From the NCBI GenBank assembly GCA_964358485.1, contig CAYHPY010000089.1:1-15878 (forward strand): a stretch of DNA of 15,878 nt. The letters are read 5' to 3'. The translations under genes were made by a program, and so were the position numbers. The notes under the pieces were generated by a model. That model did no database searches. It saw only the letters and a list, made by a program, of their open reading frames with translations, and was not told the origin of the DNA. Positions 13,407-15,878 of the stretch are shown here, piece by piece. This DNA comes from CAYHPY01 sp964358485 (GTDB lineage: Bacteria; Elusimicrobiota; Elusimicrobia; UBA1565; UBA9628). Within the stretch, counting starts at the first letter, position 1. Every line of letters starts with the position of its first letter.

Positions 13407-14336
13407 ATGTCCTCCCCCCGAATTCTCGTCATCGGAGCCACCGGCCTGGTGGGAAACGCGCTGCAACGGGTCTGGCAGAGAGCCGGGGCGGAAGTGGTCG
13501 GGGCCACCTACCATTGCCATCCGGGGCCCGGCTACCGGCAGTTGGATATCCAGGACGAGGCGGCCGTAGGCCGCCTCCTAGATGCCGTTGTTCCGTCCCT
13601 CGTTGCTCTTCCCGCCGCAAATCCGTATGTGGACCAATGCGAACTGGAACCGGCGGCCACCCGAAGCGTCAATGTGACGGGGACTTTGGGCGTGGCCAGG
13701 CTTTGCGCGGCCGCCGGCATCCCCCTGATTTTTTTCTCATCGGATTATGTTTTTGACGGAACGAAAGAGATATGGACGCAACAAGACAAGGTTTGCCCGT
13801 TGAACGAATACGGCCGACAGAAGGCCGAGGCCGAGGCGGGGGTCCTGGGGGCCTCGGCTTCCAACCTTGTGATCAGGACTGCCGGGGCTTTCGGCTGGCA
13901 ATGGGAGCCCAAAAATTTTGTACTGCAAGTTCTCTCCCGCCTAAAGGCCGGCGGGAGAATAAAGGTTTCCAACGACGTCCACTATAACCCGACCTTCGTG
14001 GAAAATCTGGCCGAGGTCGTGGTGGCTCTGGCCGCGGCTGGGGCCGGGGGCTTGTTTCATGTGGTGGGGGCCGACACCTTCCGCCGGGACGAATTCGCCC
14101 GCCTGGCGGCCGGGGCCTTCGGGTTGGACCCGGCGGGCGTTCTAGGGGTCTCCTCGGACGAGTTCCAGGCCCCGGCCAAGCGCCCCCGGAAATCCGTTCT
14201 CTCCACCGCCAAGGTCCGGGCCGCGGTCAAGACCCCGATCCTGGGAATGGCCGCCGCTCTGGCTCTTATGAAGGAAGGAGAGGCCGCTTGGCGGGCCTAC
14301 GCGGAAGTTTCCCTTCCTAGGGCCGGGGGAGCTTGA
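13407..14336 (+). CDS. RmlD-like NAD(P)-dependent sugar-nucleotide reductase
   Basis: A 309-residue extended SDR of the dTDP-4-dehydrorhamnose reductase (RmlD) family: VIGATGLVG (8-16, GxxGxxG), LDIQD (46-50), FSSDYVFDG (110-118), catalytic YGRQK (Y135, K139), VIRTAGAFGW and the substrate-domain block DVHYNPTFVENLAE. The C-terminus has the family's RPRKSVLSTAKV pattern. RmlD reduces the 4-keto group of a dTDP-sugar, but no rmlA, rmlB or rmlC is here, whereas gmd lies nearby. A reductase on GDP-4-keto-6-deoxymannose is therefore an alternative, and other RmlD-fold proteins act in different pathways. ATG 13407 immediately precedes the Rossmann strand; in-frame upstream codons run through the promoter region and were discarded. 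No Shine-Dalgarno is visible. The gene stands alone rightward and diverges from the export operon. Confidence 0.88.
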   Translation: MSSPRILVIGATGLVGNALQRVWQRAGAEVVGATYHCHPGPGYRQLDIQDEAAVGRLLDAVVPSLVALPAANPYVDQCELEPAATRSVNVTGTLGVARLCAAAGIPLIFFSSDYVFDGTKEIWTQQDKVCPLNEYGRQKAEAEAGVLGASASNLVIRTAGAFGWQWEPKNFVLQVLSRLKAGGRIKVSNDVHYNPTFVENLAEVVVALAAAGAGGLFHVVGADTFRRDEFARLAAGAFGLDPAGVLGVSSDEFQAPAKRPRKSVLSTAKVRAAVKTPILGMAAALALMKEGEAAWRAYAEVSLPRAGGA

Positions 14337-14356
14337 CCGGGGCGTCTGGCATTTGG

Positions 14357-14379
14357 TATGTTTAACAAACATAATGTTT
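14357..14379. promoter_or_regulatory. Alternating ATGTTT/AAACAT half-sites (candidate operator)
   Basis: TATGTTT and AAACATA form a perfect inverted repeat with 7-base arms around AAC (14357-14373). AAACAT pairs again with a following ATGTTT (14374-14379) across a single A. There are thus three half-sites in alternating orientation, just before the Shine-Dalgarno of the ATPase gene. A loose promoter (TTGACC 14333-14338, 18 bases, TATGTT 14357-14362) would place the -10 inside the repeat. It could bind a dimeric regulator or form an RNA hairpin; the short AT-rich stems favour DNA binding. Confidence 0.5.
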
Positions 14380-14405
14380 GTGAAAAATAGCGGAGGCGCC
14401 GCGTC

Positions 14406-15782
14406 TTGGTGAAATTGCGTTTCTTGAACCGGAGCGGCGAGCAAAGGCGGCTGGCGCGCGCCCTGGAGGCCGACGGAGGGGCGCTGGCGGTCGTGTACGG
14501 CCGCAGGCGTTGCGGGAAGTCCACCTTGATTCAGCGGGCCGTTGGCGGTCGGGACGTGTACTATCTGGCCGATCAAAAAGAACCGGCCCTGCAGATCCGG
14601 GATCTGGCCGCGGAGATCGACCGGATTGTCCCCGGGTTTTCTTCCGCGAGGTACCCGACCTGGGATTCGCTCCTCCGGAGCCTGAATAACCAACTGGAAA
14701 GCCGGGTCACTCTGTTCCTCGATGAGGTTCCCTATCTCGTCCAGCATTCTCCGGAACTGCCGAGCCTGCTGCAGGGTTACCTGGACCGTCCGGGCGCCAA
14801 GAGGATCAACATCGTGCTGTGCGGTTCTTCCCAAAGGATGATGCATGGCCTGGTGCTGGATAAATCCGCGCCTCTCTATGGGAGAGCCGTCGAAATTCTC
14901 AAGATCGAGCCGTTGAAGGCCGGTTGGATCCGGCAAGGGCTGGGCCTCAAGGGCGCGGCCGCCGTCGAGGCCTTCTCCGTTTGGGGAGGCGTGCCGCGTT
15001 ATTGGGAGCTCGCGGCGCAGTTCGCCGGCCTGGAGGAAGGCATTCGGGAGCTCATCCTGGACCCTCAGGGCGTTCTCCATGATGAGCCGATGCGCCTTCT
15101 CATGGACGACATGCGCAGCGCGGTGCAGCCCTATTCCTTGCTGTCGGTGATCGGGCAGGGTTGCCACCGGATCTCTGAGATCGCCGGGCGCCTGGGAAAA
15201 CCGGCGACCAGCCTCACGCGTCCGCTCGCCCAACTCGTGGACCTGGGGTACGTTCGGCGGGAAATTCCGTTCGGTGAGGACACGAAGTCGACCAAGCGGG
15301 GCCTTTACAAGATCGGCGATCCCTTCCTGGCTTTTTACTTCAAATTCCTCCAGCCGAACAAATCCCAGCTCGAATTCCGGCCCGCCTCCGGGGTCATGGC
15401 GGAGGTCAGCCGGGGACTTGCGCTCCATGTCTCGCTCGTTTGGGAGGAATTGGCCAGGGCCAGCGTGCCGGTTTCCTCGATCGGAGGCCATGAATGGGGG
15501 GCGGCCGACCGCTGGTGGGGGACGGGCATGGACGGCAAGGCGATGGAGCTTGATGCCGTGGCCGAGTCCCGGGACGGGAAAGCGGTCCTGCTAGGTTCGG
15601 CGAAATGGAGCGCCGCCGAGGATTCTCCCGCCAAGGCGCGGGAGCGGCTTCTTGCCGCGGCAAAAAATCTGGCGTTTGTGCGCGGCCGGGAGGTGGTGCC
15701 GGTCCTTTGGGCCAAGCGGGGCCGCAAAAACGGGGAAGCCTGCCTCCAGACTCCCGACGCCGTGCTGGACGCCCTGCAATGA
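14406..15782 (+). CDS. AAA ATPase of the ATPase_2/DUF234 type
   Basis: A 458-residue cytoplasmic P-loop ATPase related to archaeal-type ATPase_2 proteins. Walker A is GRRRCGKS (32-39) in the family context VVYGRRRCGKSTL, Walker B TLFLDEVPYL (102-111, D106/E107), and a sensor-1-like segment VLCGSSQRMM lies at 137-146. A winged-helix-like region follows (about 245-295, ISEIAGRLGKPATSLTRPL). Then comes a DUF234-like end with YKIGDPFLAFYFKF and a nuclease-fold-like strand pair MELDAVAE ... VLLGSAKWS. There the acidic residue expected before the Lys of a (D/E)xK motif is Ser. The function of this family is poorly defined. Start TTG 14406-14408 has GGAGG nine bases upstream; the adjacent GTG (14409) is possible but more distant. 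It sits 69 bases after the RmlD-like gene and has no evident link to polysaccharide synthesis. Confidence 0.88.
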   Translation: MVKLRFLNRSGEQRRLARALEADGGALAVVYGRRRCGKSTLIQRAVGGRDVYYLADQKEPALQIRDLAAEIDRIVPGFSSARYPTWDSLLRSLNNQLESRVTLFLDEVPYLVQHSPELPSLLQGYLDRPGAKRINIVLCGSSQRMMHGLVLDKSAPLYGRAVEILKIEPLKAGWIRQGLGLKGAAAVEAFSVWGGVPRYWELAAQFAGLEEGIRELILDPQGVLHDEPMRLLMDDMRSAVQPYSLLSVIGQGCHRISEIAGRLGKPATSLTRPLAQLVDLGYVRREIPFGEDTKSTKRGLYKIGDPFLAFYFKFLQPNKSQLEFRPASGVMAEVSRGLALHVSLVWEELARASVPVSSIGGHEWGAADRWWGTGMDGKAMELDAVAESRDGKAVLLGSAKWSAAEDSPAKARERLLAAAKNLAFVRGREVVPVLWAKRGRKNGEACLQTPDAVLDALQ

Positions 15783-15809
15783 TTGCGTTCCCCCTCCCCT
15801 GGGAAAATT

Positions 15810-15818
15810 TGCTACAAT
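15810..15818 (+). promoter_or_regulatory. Extended -10 promoter for a gene beyond the window
   Basis: TGC followed by TACAAT (15813-15818) in a short AT-rich patch, with no good -35 at normal spacing. Transcription would begin near 15825, at the base of the following hairpin. Confidence 0.45.
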
Positions 15819-15823
15819 TGACG

Positions 15824-15847
15824 GCCGCCCTCGCAAGCGAGGGCGGC
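15824..15847 (+). promoter_or_regulatory. Perfect 11-bp hairpin in the leader of the next gene
   Basis: GCCGCCCTCGC and GCGAGGGCGGC are exact reverse complements separated by AA (in practice a nine-pair stem with a CGCAAGCG-type cap). No T-run follows, so it is not a typical intrinsic terminator for the ATPase gene. It lies between the extended -10 and the Shine-Dalgarno at 15858, which suggests a 5'-terminal leader stem. A terminator role with an atypical tail remains possible. Confidence 0.5.
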
Positions 15848-15857
15848 GGTAGATATT

Positions 15858-15864
15858 AAGGAGG
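15858..15864 (+). promoter_or_regulatory. Shine-Dalgarno of the next, unseen gene
   Basis: AAGGAGG is a near-perfect ribosome binding site 14 bases before the end of the window. No start codon is visible in the remaining bases at suitable spacing, so the gene must begin at or just after 15878. Its identity is unknown. Confidence 0.6.
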
Positions 15865-15878
15865 CTCAAAGATCTAAT

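Noticed and set aside
11600..13756. 718-codon open frame on the plus strand
   Set aside because: It lies antisense to gmd and the outer-membrane barrel, both with strong family or signal-peptide support. Its translation is low-complexity Gly/Val/Asp-rich with no recognisable domain, as expected of a shadow frame in GC-rich DNA.
14357..14379. Transposon end or CRISPR-type repeat
   Set aside because: Only one short cluster of half-sites, no transposase, no target duplication and no spacer-repeat regularity.
14142..15491. 449-codon open frame on the minus strand
   Set aside because: Antisense to the ATPase and the end of the RmlD-like gene. It has no domain, and an Arg/Pro/Gln-rich composition typical of the mirror of real coding sequence.
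15824..15847. Intrinsic terminator of the ATPase gene
   Set aside because: The stem is strong but no T-run follows, and it lies between a -10 box and a Shine-Dalgarno; I kept it as a leader element with the terminator option open.

Overview
The window is about 15.9 kb of GC-rich bacterial DNA and is almost entirely a surface-polysaccharide locus. Outer-membrane export lipoproteins, an outer-membrane beta-barrel with a signal peptide and a terminal phenylalanine, and Wzc-type co-polymerase kinases all point to a Gram-negative (diderm) organism. I cannot fix the phylum from the sequence. The mix would suit an Elusimicrobiota-like or similar environmental lineage, but that is only an impression. 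I saw no rRNA or tRNA genes, CRISPR array, integrase or insertion sequence.

Left region (1-4069): a CDP-sugar module split over two divergent units around an AT-rich 92-bp promoter region (2074-2165). Leftward are rfbF (glucose-1-phosphate cytidylyltransferase) and rfbH (CDP-4-keto-6-deoxyglucose 3-dehydrase). rfbH runs off the window edge and is broken by a one-base frameshift in a C9 tract at 583-591. Rightward are an atypical short-chain dehydrogenase and rfbG (CDP-glucose 4,6-dehydratase), which overlap by 4 bases. RfbF, RfbG and RfbH act in the order glucose-1-P to CDP-glucose to CDP-4-keto-6-deoxyglucose to the 3,6-dideoxy intermediate. The partner reductase of RfbH and the final C4 reductase are not recognisable here.

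Centre (4071-13288): seven leftward genes read as one operon with extra internal promoters. In order of transcription they are an outer-membrane beta-barrel, gmd (GDP-mannose 4,6-dehydratase), an O-antigen ligase/polymerase-family membrane protein, and two consecutive export-lipoprotein plus tyrosine-autokinase pairs. The pairs are clearly paralogous and look like a tandem duplication. Both export lipoproteins are short forms without a membrane-spanning C-terminal part, so the beta-barrel of the same operon is a natural candidate for the outer-membrane pore. The operon meets rfbG tail to tail with a single base between the stop codons.

Right region (13289-15878): a 118-bp divergent promoter region separates the operon from a rightward RmlD-like sugar-nucleotide reductase, which could complete a GDP-6-deoxyhexose pathway with Gmd. 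It is followed by an ATPase_2/DUF234-type AAA ATPase. The ATPase has its own AT-rich upstream region with alternating ATGTTT/AAACAT half-sites and does not obviously belong to polysaccharide synthesis. The last 96 bases hold a promoter-like extended -10, a perfect 11-bp hairpin and a strong Shine-Dalgarno for a gene that begins just past the window.

Points most worth a second look: the duplicated export/kinase modules with an Asp-to-Glu change at a catalytic position in one kinase; the homopolymer frameshift in rfbH; the short-chain dehydrogenase lacking the Tyr-Lys pair; several genes with promoters almost touching their start codons and no Shine-Dalgarno; and the half-site array before the ATPase. 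I found no convincing evidence for a wholly new system.
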